Notes under the pieces: model-generated
Seen by the model: the letters and a program-made list of their open reading frames with translations, nothing else
Told to the model about the DNA's origin: nothing
Databases searched by the model: none
In this document: piece by piece, positions 1 to 10,329 of the stretch
Layout of the letters: each line of letters begins with the position of its first letter
Position numbering within the stretch: position 1 is the stretch's first letter
Position numbers and translations under genes: made by a program
Assembly (NCBI GenBank): GCA_009733745.1
Contig: WNWL01000003.1
Span: 558,001 to 622,000, forward strand
Direction of reading: 5' to 3'
Length of the DNA stretch: 64,000 bases
Source of the DNA: Oceanobacillus sp. HTM 045
Lineage (GTDB): Bacteria > Pseudomonadota > Alphaproteobacteria > Rhodobacterales > Rhodobacteraceae

Positions 1-1
1 G

Positions 2-589
2 GAGGAGACGCGGGAAGCCGCGCCGGAAGTGCTGCCGGTGGAGCAGGGCGTCGTCCTGCCCTTCGCGGAGGACCTGCGCGGCGAGGCTGGCGGTGCGCCG
101 GGCTGGGACGTGGTGGTCCGGGCGCTGAACTTCCCCGACGACGCCGACGACGTGGATGGCCGCAAGGCGGTGCGCGCGGCCCGGCGCGATGCTCAGCTCG
201 ACCGCCTGATCGGGCTGGCCGAGCGGGTGCTGGCCGAGATGGCGGAGGAGGGCGTCTACATGGACGATCTTCAGCCCGCCCACGCCGGGGCGGCGGACTG
301 GGCGGCCTACGGCGCCGACCCCGCGGCGGGCGCCTCGCCCGCGCTGGGCGGGATCGGTGACGAGGTGGCGCTCGCGGTGGCGCGGAGCCGCCTGGCGGGC
401 GATGCGGGGCTGCGCGAGTCGGCGATGCGGATGGTGCAGGAATGGCACCGGCTGGTGGGCCGCGCGGTCCGCGCCGTGGGCGAGGACCGGCTGCTGGTCG
501 AGCTTGCCGACACCCGCACCGGCCGCGCCGTGATGCTGATGGGCCGCCTCACCGGCGCCTTCCCCCGGCCGCAGGCGGCGGCGGAGTAG
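2..589 (+). CDS. Conserved hypothetical protein, 5' end cut by window edge
   Basis: The frame is open from base 2, before the first possible start (GTG at 29), so the gene probably begins outside the window. The visible protein is about 195 residues, soluble and acidic, with no signal peptide or membrane segment. It has a helical N-terminal half and the stretch EEGVYMDDLQP, then ALGGIGD and a C-terminal ADTRTGRAVMLMGRLTG. I recall proteins with this pattern as uncharacterised in roseobacter-group genomes, but I know no function. It converges with gyrB. A 58-bp repeat element and a strong hairpin lie between the two genes. Confidence 0.75.
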   Translation, partial: EETREAAPEVLPVEQGVVLPFAEDLRGEAGGAPGWDVVVRALNFPDDADDVDGRKAVRAARRDAQLDRLIGLAERVLAEMAEEGVYMDDLQPAHAGAADWAAYGADPAAGASPALGGIGDEVALAVARSRLAGDAGLRESAMRMVQEWHRLVGRAVRAVGEDRLLVELADTRTGRAVMLMGRLTGAFPRPQAAAE

Positions 590-637
590 GCGGGCGTTTC
601 CCCGAACCTGCGGGGCGCAGACAACGGCGCCCCGCGT

Positions 638-694
638 GGTTGCAAGGTTGCAACCCGGCCAAGTGACTGAAAATGCTGGGAAAAAGTGTTAACG
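638..694 (+). repeat. 58-bp AAGGTT-hairpin/GTTAAC element, copy A
   Basis: An inverted repeat with 8-bp arms (GGTTGCAA and TTGCAACC) around a central GG is followed by CCAAGTGACTGAAAA, then AAAAAGTGTTAACG. The same architecture and spacing recur at 11344-11401 (minus), 20433-20490 and 24497-24555. This copy starts 48 nt after the stop of the preceding plus-strand gene. Its last base pairs run into the hairpin at 693-716. Role unknown. Confidence 0.75.
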
Positions 695-716
695 CCCCTT
701 GCGGTGGCAAGGGGCG
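693..716 (-). terminator. Rho-independent terminator of gyrB
   Basis: A perfect 10-bp GC-rich stem (CGCCCCTTGC / GCAAGGGGCG) closes a GGTG loop. On the minus strand it lies 27 nt past the gyrB stop and is followed by TTAACACTTTTTCC, a T-rich tract. That tract is the complement of the 3' block of repeat copy A. The same stem could also stop plus-strand transcription of the first gene, although there is no T-run on that side. Confidence 0.75.
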
Positions 717-743
717 TCTGCGTTCTGCGGGCTGCGCCCTGCC

Positions 744-3215
<2,472 letters not shown>

Positions 3216-3247
3216 TTAGGGAGTCACGGCGAGAATGTCATGCTTTT

Positions 3248-3266
3248 GCAGCCGGAATCCGGCTGC
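3248..3266. terminator. Hairpin between an unrecognised gene and gyrB
   Basis: A perfect 8-bp inverted repeat, GCAGCCGG-AAT-CCGGCTGC, lies about 90 nt downstream of the 3356-4354 gene and about 60 nt upstream of the gyrB start. No T-tract follows on the minus strand. It may be a weak terminator of the upstream gene or a leader hairpin of gyrB. Confidence 0.4.
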
Positions 3267-3355
3267 ATTCGGCGCTATCAGGGGCGCCGCGGGGCGATTT
3301 CGCCGGGTGCGGTACGGGATCGCGACCGGATCGGTACGGGATCGGCTGCGGGGCC

Positions 3356-4354
3356 TCAGATATTGTCGATCCGCAGTGCCTCCAGCCGGTCGTCGCGGTG
3401 GGTGATCTGGGCGTAGACGCGCCAGCGCCCGCCGTCCTTGATGCCGATGATGATCATCTGCGCGGCCGACTGCGGGTAGCCGTAGGTGGCCGCGTCGGTG
3501 ACGCGCCCGTAGGCCTTGAAGGTGCCGTCATTGCCGTTGGCGAAGCCGCCATTGGCGCGCATCGCGGCGCTGACCTGCGGGCCGTCCACGTCCGAGGCGC
3601 GGCCCATGCCGCCGCCGGGGTCGATATGGGCGGCGACGATCTGGCTGCCGTCGCCGCTGATCTGGAAGCAGAAGCAGCAGCCGGTGAACTGGGTGGTGAA
3701 CATCATGTCGGCGCCGCCGGCATCGGCGGAGCGGAAGCCGGTGATGTTGCCGGGGTCGTCGCGCACCGTGGCGTAGAGCGTCGCCGGCACGTTCATCGCC
3801 GAGAAGGTGACGCGGGCGTTGATGCTGTTGTTGCCGTCGATCCGGTAGCTGCCCTGGCGCATGTAGACGCCGAAATGCGCCGGGTTGCCGTTCCGCGCGC
3901 TGGAGGAGAGGGTGAACTTCTGCCGCCCGAGCAGGCCGACCGGGTCGGTCCGGAGCGCGCCGATCATCGCCAGCGCGCGGGTCGGCTCCGACATCGCCTT
4001 GTCGGCGGCGTCCTCCAGCGCGCGCTTGTACTGGTCGGTGCGGTTGCCGTTGATGTTCTTCTCGCCGTTCGCGGTGGTCTGCCATTGGGCGACGGGGAAG
4101 CAGAACACGCATTTCAGGAAGATCGCCGCGCGGACCTTCTTGCGGCCCGAGGCCCATGTCGCGCGGTGGGTCGCGTCGTCCTGCGACAGCAGGTTGCCGA
4201 GCGTGGTCTTGTCGTTGTTGTTGGTGACCCGTTGCCAGGCGGCGATCTGGTTCATGATGGCGTCATGCGCATCGCGGGAGATGCAGTCGCCGGGCCGGTT
4301 GCTGCGGATGTAGCTGATGGCATCGTCGATGCGGGAAAGGGCAGTCTTCGCCAC
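3356..4354 (-). CDS. Unrecognised Cys-rich protein with a GCCFC...H arrangement
   Basis: A 332-residue protein starting at GTG, with AGGAG 9 nt upstream. No signal peptide or membrane segment is visible. The N-terminal third is helical. Cysteines cluster as KCVFC (82-85) and TGCCFC (226-229), and a conserved-looking AAHIDPGG follows at 241-248. A TG-C-(C/S/T)-F block followed 15-20 residues later by a histidine resembles the Cys/His pair of papain-like or toxin-type cysteine hydrolase folds. That is inference from spacing only. The C-terminus (AQMIIIGIKDGGRWRVYAQ) looks like beta strands. It lies between gyrB and two small secreted proteins on the same strand. I do not recognise the family. 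Confidence 0.7.
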   Translation of the reverse strand: MAKTALSRIDDAISYIRSNRPGDCISRDAHDAIMNQIAAWQRVTNNNDKTTLGNLLSQDDATHRATWASGRKKVRAAIFLKCVFCFPVAQWQTTANGEKNINGNRTDQYKRALEDAADKAMSEPTRALAMIGALRTDPVGLLGRQKFTLSSSARNGNPAHFGVYMRQGSYRIDGNNSINARVTFSAMNVPATLYATVRDDPGNITGFRSADAGGADMMFTTQFTGCCFCFQISGDGSQIVAAHIDPGGGMGRASDVDGPQVSAAMRANGGFANGNDGTFKAYGRVTDAATYGYPQSAAQMIIIGIKDGGRWRVYAQITHRDDRLEALRIDNI

Positions 4355-4452
4355 GCGGGGAACTCCTCGAACGCAAAAGAACCAATATGGGCCAGAGGCT
4401 AACAGTACCGGGGCGCAACCTCAAGGAGTGCGGGCGGCGCGTGCGTCTTGCA

Positions 4453-4881
4453 TCAGTTGCAGTCGGCCCTGAACAGCGATGCGCCGTGCTGGCTCTCGAT
4501 CGCCATGACGCGGGCGAGCACCGCCTCGCCGCCGGCGGGGTCGAAGATGTAGGTCTCGACCGTGCTGGCATCGGCGGCGCTGATGGTGATCTTGCCCTGC
4601 GCCTCGGCCAGCAGGGTGAGCGTCATGCCGAACTCGCGCAGCGATTTCTGGCCCGCGCCGTCGACCACGAGGAGGTCGTAGGTCTCGCCCTCCTTCACCA
4701 GCCGGAGCGCGCCGCCGCCCATGCTGTCCTCCATCCAGCCGGTCTCGGCGATGATGCCGCCCTTGAGGTAGTAGCTCTGCCCCTCGAACACGCCGCATTC
4801 GAGCACGGTTTCCGCGTGGGCCGGGGCGGCGAGGAGCAGCGAGAGGGTGGCAATGGCGACTGGACGCATGGGGGGGAGCAT
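4453..4881 (-). CDS. Small secreted protein, paralogue of the 4899-5333 gene
   Basis: A 142-residue protein starting at ATG 4881, with AAGGAG 6 nt upstream. It has a clear signal peptide ending near PAHA-ETV (residue 23). The mature part begins ECGVFEGQSYYLK and contains ETYDLLVVDGAGQKSLREFG and TVETYIFDP, ending in a single Cys (RADCN). It aligns throughout with the neighbouring gene: CGxFEGxxYxLK, a Trp, YD, LREFG, a TL block, a hydrophobic Y-I/V-FD strand and a final Cys. The two conserved cysteines suggest a periplasmic disulfide. Function unknown. It lies 17 nt downstream of its paralogue and is probably co-transcribed. Confidence 0.85.
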   Translation of the reverse strand: MLPPMRPVAIATLSLLLAAPAHAETVLECGVFEGQSYYLKGGIIAETGWMEDSMGGGALRLVKEGETYDLLVVDGAGQKSLREFGMTLTLLAEAQGKITISAADASTVETYIFDPAGGEAVLARVMAIESQHGASLFRADCN

Positions 4882-4898
4882 GGCGGTCTCCTTCCGGG

Positions 4899-5333
4899 TC
4901 AGGGGCGCGAGCAGGGCGCGCGGTAGGTTGCGGCGGCCTGCATCAGCTCGCGGGCCTGGGTCTCGGAGACGATCATCTCGGGCGTCTCGAGGTCGAAGAC
5001 ATAGACATGGACCGCGATGCCCGGCCATGTCGCGGTCAGCGCCACCCGGCCGGGATGCTCCGACAGGGTGGCGATCACTGCGCCGAACTCGCGCAGGCTC
5101 GTGTCGCCGGTGACGATGTCGTAGCCGTCCGCCGTGCGCACGAAGAGGAGCGGCGAGTCGTAGCTCTCCGCCGCCCAGCCGTAGGTGTCCTCCCCGAGGG
5201 CCGGGCTTTTCAGCGTGTAGACATGGCCCTCGAACGGCCCGCAGGAGAGCAGGATTTCCGCCTCGGTTTCGGACTTGGCCGGAACCGCGACCAACGCGGC
5301 GAGGGCCGCGGCGGCGAGAGCGCCCCGCATCAT
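4899..5333 (-). CDS. Small secreted protein, paralogue of the 4453-4881 gene
   Basis: A 144-residue protein. The start is placed at ATG 5333, which overlaps the TGA of the upstream VOC gene as ATGA. A second ATG follows directly. It has a signal peptide (MMRGALAAAALAALVAVPAKS). The mature sequence begins with CGPFEGHVYTLK and contains YDIVTGDTSLREFG and AVHVYVFDLETPEM, with a late Cys (RAPCSRP). The shared blocks with its downstream neighbour point to a tandem duplication. No known domain is evident. The translational coupling implies one transcript from recF through to this pair. Confidence 0.85.
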   Translation of the reverse strand: MMRGALAAAALAALVAVPAKSETEAEILLSCGPFEGHVYTLKSPALGEDTYGWAAESYDSPLLFVRTADGYDIVTGDTSLREFGAVIATLSEHPGRVALTATWPGIAVHVYVFDLETPEMIVSETQARELMQAAATYRAPCSRP

Positions 5334-5758
5334 GACGGCAGCACCAGCGCGCCGTCCGCGGCCAGCGGGAAGCCGGGGACATGGGCGAACTCCCAGACAT
5401 TGCCGTCCGGGTCGGCGACGTAGGCGACGTAGCCGCCCCATGGCATGTCGACCGGGGCGGCGACCTCCGTGCCGCCGGCGGCGAGCGCGCGGGCGAAGAG
5501 CGCGTCCACCTCCTCGCGCTCGCGGGTGTTCTGCGCCAGCGTCACCCCGCCCGAGCCCTCGCCCAGCACGCGCCCGTGCATGTCGGAGGAGAGGCTGGCG
5601 CGGGGGTAGAGGCCGAGCACCTGCCCCAGCGCCTGGTAGAAGGTGACGTTGCCGTCGACGCTGGCGGGATGCTTCTCCCAGCCCATCGCGGCGTAGAACG
5701 CCTCGGCGCGGCCGAGGTCTTCGACGCCGAGGGTGACGAGGCTGATGCGGTGCTCCAT
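5330..5758 (-). CDS. VOC-superfamily (glyoxalase-like) protein
   Basis: A 142-residue single VOC domain made of two beta-alpha-beta-beta-beta halves: ISLVTLGVEDLGRAEAFYAAMGW at the N-terminus, and GGTEVAAPVDMPWGGYVAYVADPDGNVWEFA near the C-terminus. The final Glu of DPDGNVWEFA is the usual metal ligand of the family. A canonical first-half metal His is not obvious. The substrate cannot be inferred. Proteins of this type include dioxygenases, resistance proteins and isomerases. It begins 13 nt downstream of recF and overlaps the next gene by 4 bases. Confidence 0.85.
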   Translation of the reverse strand: MEHRISLVTLGVEDLGRAEAFYAAMGWEKHPASVDGNVTFYQALGQVLGLYPRASLSSDMHGRVLGEGSGGVTLAQNTREREEVDALFARALAAGGTEVAAPVDMPWGGYVAYVADPDGNVWEFAHVPGFPLAADGALVLPS

Positions 5759-5771
5759 CGGGGAGGCTCCT

Positions 5772-6920
5772 TCAGGTGGGGTCGAGGGACGATACCCCGC
5801 CCTCCTCCGTCACGGCCAGCCGCAATGCGTCCGCGCCGAGCGCGTCGAACAGTTCCGGCCCGGTGCCGGTCATCCACGCCTGCGCGCCCAGCGCGGCGAT
5901 CTCGGCATAGAGCGCGGCGCGGCGCGCGGCGTCGAGATGCGCCGCCACCTCGTCGAACAGCAGGACCGGCGCCGCCCCGGTGCGCCCGGCCAGCGCGCGG
6001 GCATTGGCGAGGCAGAGCGAGATCAGCAGCGCCTTCTGCTCGCCGGTGGAACACGCCGCGGCGGGCATCGCCTTGGCGGCGTAGATCGCCGAGAGGTCGG
6101 AGCGGTGCGGCCCGGTGAGCGTGCGCCCCGCCGCCGCGTCGCGCGGGCGTCCCTCGGCCAGCGCGCGGGCGAGGTCCACCGCGAGGCCGGTCTCGGCCAT
6201 GTCCGGCTCGTCGAGGTCGATCTCGGGGGCGAAATCCCCGGCGATGGCGAGGTCGGCGCGGGGGAAGGAGGTCTCGGCGGTGTCCTGCGCCTCGCGGAGC
6301 GCGGCCAGCGCCTCGGCCCGGCCCCGCGCGATGCGCGCGCCGAGGCGGGCGAGCTGCGCCTCCAGGCTGTCGAGCCAGTTCTGGTCCCAGGGCGGTTCGG
6401 AGAGGAGCCTGTTCCGCTGCCGCATGGCCTTCTCGTAGGCGATCGAGGTGTCGCCGTGATGGGCGTCGAAACCGAGCACCATCCGGTCGAGGAAACGGCG
6501 GCGGTCCGACGCCGCCTCGGTCCAGAGCCGGTCCATCGCCGGGGTGAGCCAGACGGTGCGGACATGCCCGCCCAGCGCGGTCTGGGTCGCGGTCTTGCCG
6601 TCGATCTGCACACCGCGCCCGCTGTCGCCGGGGGTGAAGCGGGTGTCGATCTCGATCTCGCCCGACGGGGTGGAGACGACCGCGGCGACCCGCCAGCCGA
6701 TCTCGTCCGGCTTGCGGGCCATTTCCGGGGCGGGCGCGCGGCGCAGGCCGCGGCCCGGGGCGAGCAGCGAGACGGCTTCGAGCACGTTGGTCTTGCCCGC
6801 GCCGTTCGGCCCGTGCAGAGCGACCGGGGCGCCGCCGGTATCGATCCGCCCGCGCTTCCAGGAGCGGAAATGCGAGAGGGTGAGGTCGAGGACGGCGGTA
6901 CGGCGGGTCACGGGTGACAC
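5772..6920 (-). CDS. recF: DNA replication and repair protein RecF
   Basis: An SMC/ABC-like ATPase that loads RecA at gaps with RecO and RecR. It is 382 residues, slightly longer than E. coli RecF. It opens with LDLTLSHFRSW, has Walker A HGPNGAGKTNVLEAVSLL near residue 38 and a late Walker B/D-loop LLFDEVAAHLDAARR. The start is GTG 6920; a second in-frame GTG lies three codons later. It is separated from dnaN by about 350 bp holding a dispersed repeat, so the dnaN-recF linkage is not tight here. It is followed by the VOC gene and the secreted pair. Confidence 0.97.
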   Translation of the reverse strand: MSPVTRRTAVLDLTLSHFRSWKRGRIDTGGAPVALHGPNGAGKTNVLEAVSLLAPGRGLRRAPAPEMARKPDEIGWRVAAVVSTPSGEIEIDTRFTPGDSGRGVQIDGKTATQTALGGHVRTVWLTPAMDRLWTEAASDRRRFLDRMVLGFDAHHGDTSIAYEKAMRQRNRLLSEPPWDQNWLDSLEAQLARLGARIARGRAEALAALREAQDTAETSFPRADLAIAGDFAPEIDLDEPDMAETGLAVDLARALAEGRPRDAAAGRTLTGPHRSDLSAIYAAKAMPAAACSTGEQKALLISLCLANARALAGRTGAAPVLLFDEVAAHLDAARRAALYAEIAALGAQAWMTGTGPELFDALGADALRLAVTEEGGVSSLDPT

Positions 6921-6951
6921 TCGCGAAGGCTGGAACGGGCTTCGTGGTCAG

Positions 6952-7109
6952 CGCGGAGGGACACGACCGGCCCTGGTCGGGCGTGGTGCTTCGTGAGGTT
7001 TGCTTGATTTATGGTGGCGGCCCCTCCCGAGGTTGGAGCCATTTGCAGCGTTGCAAAACGCCCGGCCATGGGAAGGGCCGGGCGTGGCCCGGGCTGGTCG
7101 CCCGGGCTC
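6952..7109 (+). repeat. 157-bp GC-rich dispersed repeat, copy 1
   Basis: It starts near GCGGAGGGACACGACCGG and ends near CTGGTCGCCCGGGCTCGG. It contains at least three inverted repeats: GACCGG..CTGGTC, CGCCCGGCC..GGGCCGGGCG and CCCGGG-CTGGTCG-CCCGGG. It also has the near-invariant internal block TTGATTTATG and a CCCTCCC stretch. It is collinear over its whole length with copies at 28539-28696 (minus), 42421-42577 and 46179-46336 (minus). It occupies the dnaN-recF gap (6921-7268), which otherwise shows nothing clear, and runs antisense to both genes. Confidence 0.8.
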
Positions 7110-7268
7110 GGGTGGGTCGGGTGTGCTCTGTAGAAAGGCGATCGGGGTAAAGCTTGGCCTGCGGGGGGGATGGCGCGGAGACGGCAGGCGCCCGGGGCGA
7201 TTCCGGGTGGGGTCACGACGAAGATGCTCCTGCGCGGTGTCATCGCCCCTGCGGGGCACGCAACCCCG

Positions 7269-8387
7269 TCACACCCGCATCGGCATCACGACGTAGACGG
7301 CCGAGGCGTCGTCGCCTTCGCGCACCAGCGTCGGCGCGCCGGGGTCGGCGAACATGAAGACGGCGTTCTCGCGGTCGACCTGCGCGGCGATCTCCAGCAG
7401 GTACTTGGCGTTGAAGCCGATCTCCAGAGGGTCCTCGGCATAGGCGACGATCAGCTCCTCGGCGGCGGAGCCGGCATCGGGCGAGTTCACGGTGAGGGTG
7501 AGCTTGTCCGCCTCCATCGCCATCTTCACGGCGCGGGAGCGTTCCTGGCTGACGGTGGAGACGCGGTCCACCGCGTGGGCGAAATCGGCGGCGTCCACCT
7601 CCATCCGCTTGGTGTTCCCGGTCGGGATCACGCGGGTGTAGTCGGGGAAGGTGCCGTCGATCACCTTCGAGGTCAGCACGAGGCCCGGCACCGAGAAGCG
7701 GATCTTGGATTCGGAGACCGAGACGGCGATCTCGGCGTCGTCGTCCTCCAGCATCTTGCGCAGCTCGCCCACCGTCTTGCGCGGCACGATCACGCCGGGT
7801 GCGTCGGATGCGCCGTCGGGCAGTTCCGCGTCGATCCGCGCAAGCCGGTGGCCGTCGGTCGCGACCGCCCGCAGCCGGGGGGCGCCGTTGTCCTCCGCCG
7901 TGTGGAGGTAGACGCCGTTGAGATAGTAGCGCGTCTCCTCGGTCGAGACGGCGAACTTGGACTTGTCGAACAGCCGGCGCAGCACCGGCGCGGGCACGGA
8001 ATAGGAGCAGGCGTACTCGCTCGACGCCATCACCGGGAAGTCCTCCCGCGGCAGCGTCGCCAGCGAGAAGCGCGAGCGCCCGGCGATCACGTCGAGCCGG
8101 CCCGCGCCCTGGTCCATGAAGAGCTGCAGGTCGGCGCCGTCGGGCAGCTTGCGGACGATCTCGTGCAGCGTGTGCGCCGAGACCGTGGTCGCGCCCGGCG
8201 TCTCCACGTTGGCGGGGATTTCCTCGACCACCTCGATGTCGAGATCGGTGGCGCGCAGGTTGAGCCGCTCCCCCTCCGCCTCGATCAGCACGTTGGAGAG
8301 GATCGGGATTGTGTTGCGGCGCTCGACCACCCCCTGCGCCCGGCTCATTGCCTTGAGCAGCGCCGCCCGCTCGATGCTGACCTTCAT
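7269..8387 (-). CDS. dnaN: DNA polymerase III sliding clamp (beta subunit)
   Basis: A 372-residue clamp that tethers Pol III to DNA. The start is ATG 8387 (MKVSIERAALLKAMSRAQGVVERRN), the canonical clamp N-terminus; the longer upstream open frame is not needed. Three clamp domains fit the length. Family blocks include RNTIPILSNVLIEA, AGRSRFSLATLPREDFP near residue 115, YYLNGVYLH near 160, TDGHRLA and the C-terminal AVYVVMPMRV that closes the family. It heads the minus-strand run dnaN, recF, ..., gyrB. A divergent small gene starts 261 bp away. Confidence 0.98.
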   Translation of the reverse strand: MKVSIERAALLKAMSRAQGVVERRNTIPILSNVLIEAEGERLNLRATDLDIEVVEEIPANVETPGATTVSAHTLHEIVRKLPDGADLQLFMDQGAGRLDVIAGRSRFSLATLPREDFPVMASSEYACSYSVPAPVLRRLFDKSKFAVSTEETRYYLNGVYLHTAEDNGAPRLRAVATDGHRLARIDAELPDGASDAPGVIVPRKTVGELRKMLEDDDAEIAVSVSESKIRFSVPGLVLTSKVIDGTFPDYTRVIPTGNTKRMEVDAADFAHAVDRVSTVSQERSRAVKMAMEADKLTLTVNSPDAGSAAEELIVAYAEDPLEIGFNAKYLLEIAAQVDRENAVFMFADPGAPTLVREGDDASAVYVVMPMRV

Positions 8388-8648
8388 GTCCCTGCCCCGT
8401 CCCGGAGTGTATTTTGGACGGAAGAGACTAGCCGAAACGCCGCGCTGCACAAGGCCCGCGTTGCCGATTCGTCCCCCCGTTCGGGTGCTTCCCGCGGGTT
8501 TCCCCGGGGTTTCGTGCAGGTTCCGCGCCGGTTGTGCCTGGCCACGCGCGCATTCGGCGCCGGTCGCGTCTGGCGTGTGGCCGCCGGAGCCGTGTAGGCT
8601 GGCCGCGCGGCGCCGGCGGGGCAGCGCCGGGAAGACGGGGGAGGGGCG

Positions 8649-9110
8649 ATGCGCACGCTGGCCGGTGCGGCGATCTTCGGGATTCTGATGGTGGGCTTCG
8701 CCGCGATGCTGGTGCCGGTGGACCGGTACGGCGCGGTCTCGATCTTCGTCGTTTGCTTCCTGCTCGGGCTGCTGATGTCGGGCAGGAAGCGCCCCCGCAA
8801 TGGCAGGGGCACGGGCACCGGAAAAGGCGGCGGCGGGGAGAAGCCGAAACCGTCGCCCGCGCGGGTGGAGCTGGACCGGCAGATCCTCGAGATCCGGGAG
8901 GCCGGCCGCTCCCTGCCGGCCCGCCTCACCGTGCTCGGCAAGGTGATGAAGCTGTGCAGGCGATGCTCCGGATCCGGCCGCGACCCGGCGCCCGAGCCGC
9001 GCAGCTTCACCGACTGGGAGAAGGCGACCAGCCCGGCCTACGGGGAGCAGCTCTTCCGGAAGCCCGGTCCCTGCACGAAGTGCTACGGCTGGGGCTATCA
9101 CTACCGCTGA
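8649..9110 (+). CDS. Membrane-anchored protein with a DnaJ-like half zinc finger
   Basis: A 153-residue protein with GGAGGGG upstream of ATG 8649. Two hydrophobic segments (about residues 5-22 and 29-44) precede a basic Gly-rich linker (45-70). A cytoplasmic domain then ends in two motifs, CRRCSGSG (103-110) and CTKCYGWG (142-149). These match the CxxCxGxG repeats of DnaJ-type zinc-ribbon domains, but only two are present where DnaJ has four, and there is no J domain. This would make one zinc site. The family is unknown to me. The motif suggests protein or RNA contact at the membrane. It is divergent from dnaN. Confidence 0.75.
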   Translation: MRTLAGAAIFGILMVGFAAMLVPVDRYGAVSIFVVCFLLGLLMSGRKRPRNGRGTGTGKGGGGEKPKPSPARVELDRQILEIREAGRSLPARLTVLGKVMKLCRRCSGSGRDPAPEPRSFTDWEKATSPAYGEQLFRKPGPCTKCYGWGYHYR

Positions 9111-9218
9111 CGTCGCAGGCCGGCCCGCACCGGCGGGTTGTGGCGGCGGGCTGCATTAACCGGGCCTTTACCATGGCGTCAGGATTGTGACCCGGCAGAA
9201 CCGCTGGAGCGATCCGAA

Positions 9219-10319
9219 ATGAATGTCATCAACCTCGCCGCGCATTCCGAGCCCGTCCCGGGGCCCGATCTCGTCCGCGAGCCGGCTGCCGAAACGCTGA
9301 ACGCCATCGCCCGCCTCGCGCGGCGGGTCTTCGGCGCGCCCGTGGCGCAGGTCGCCATCGTGGAGGAGCTGCACGAGCGGCAGTTCATCCCCGGCCAGCA
9401 GGGCCTGCCGGAACCCTGGGCCAGCCAGCGCGAGGTGCCGCTGACCCATTCGCTCTGCAAGCACGTCAAGTGGCGCAACGCGCCCCTGGTGATGCCCGAC
9501 GCGGCAGCCCACCCGCTTGCCGCCGACAGCCCGGCGCTGCGGGAGATGGGAATCGCCGCCTATCTCGGCGCGCCGATCCACGCGCCGGGCGGCGAGGCGG
9601 TGGGGGCGATCAGCGTCACCGATACCGCCCCGCGCGACTGGAGCCTCGAGGATATCGGCGCGATCGTCGATCTCGCGCGCTGCGTGGACGAGGCGATCCG
9701 GCTGAGCGCCGAGACCCGCGCGCGGGCCGAGCTGCGCGCCCGGCTCGACGCGAAACATGCGCAGACGAACCGCTACAGCGCGCTGCGCGAAGCGATCACC
9801 ATGGCCTTCATGGCGCCGGACCTCTCGGTCAGCAACCGGTTCGAGAGCCTGCTGCGCGAGGGGTGCCGCGCGTTGGACCTCGATTCCGGCTCGATCGCGC
9901 GGGTCAGCGGCGACGACGCGGAGCTGCTGTTCGCCTGCCACCGGGGCGTCGCCATGCCGCGGCGCCAGCGTTGCGCGCTCGGCGGGTCGCTGGCGTCGCT
10001 GGCGCTCGCCGGCGAGGCACAGGTGCATTTCCGCTCGACCGACTGTTCCGCGGCCCGGGGGCGGCACGCGCTCGACGGGCGAATCCCGGCCAGCTATGTC
10101 GGCACGCCGCTGATCTTCGACGGGGCGCTGTTCGGCGTGCTGGAGTTCTCCTCCTGTCTGCCGCGGGTGCAGGGCTGGAGCGAGGAGGAACTGTCGATGC
10201 TCAGCATGATGACCATGCTGGTCTGCGCCCAGCTCGGCATCTACGGGCAGATCCGCACCGTCCGTAACTCCGATTCGGCGCTGCTCGCCTATCTCACGGA
10301 GATGCAGGCGCAGGCGTGA
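9219..10319 (+). CDS. Tandem GAF-domain protein
   Basis: 366 residues from ATG 9219, with GGAG about 8 nt upstream; an upstream in-frame start at 9138 would add 27 residues of non-family sequence. The first GAF domain (about residues 25-175) shows the typical VAQVAIVEE..RQFIPGQQG, HSLCKHV and YLGAPIHAPGGEAVGAISVTD. A helical linker (190-215) leads to a second GAF (about 215-350) with YVGTPLIFDGALFGVLEFSS. There is no kinase, cyclase or HTH domain, so it may act as a sensor subunit. It converges with the 10330-11151 gene with a 10-bp gap. Confidence 0.85.
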   Translation: MNVINLAAHSEPVPGPDLVREPAAETLNAIARLARRVFGAPVAQVAIVEELHERQFIPGQQGLPEPWASQREVPLTHSLCKHVKWRNAPLVMPDAAAHPLAADSPALREMGIAAYLGAPIHAPGGEAVGAISVTDTAPRDWSLEDIGAIVDLARCVDEAIRLSAETRARAELRARLDAKHAQTNRYSALREAITMAFMAPDLSVSNRFESLLREGCRALDLDSGSIARVSGDDAELLFACHRGVAMPRRQRCALGGSLASLALAGEAQVHFRSTDCSAARGRHALDGRIPASYVGTPLIFDGALFGVLEFSSCLPRVQGWSEEELSMLSMMTMLVCAQLGIYGQIRTVRNSDSALLAYLTEMQAQA

Positions 10320-10329
10320 GGGCCGGGTC

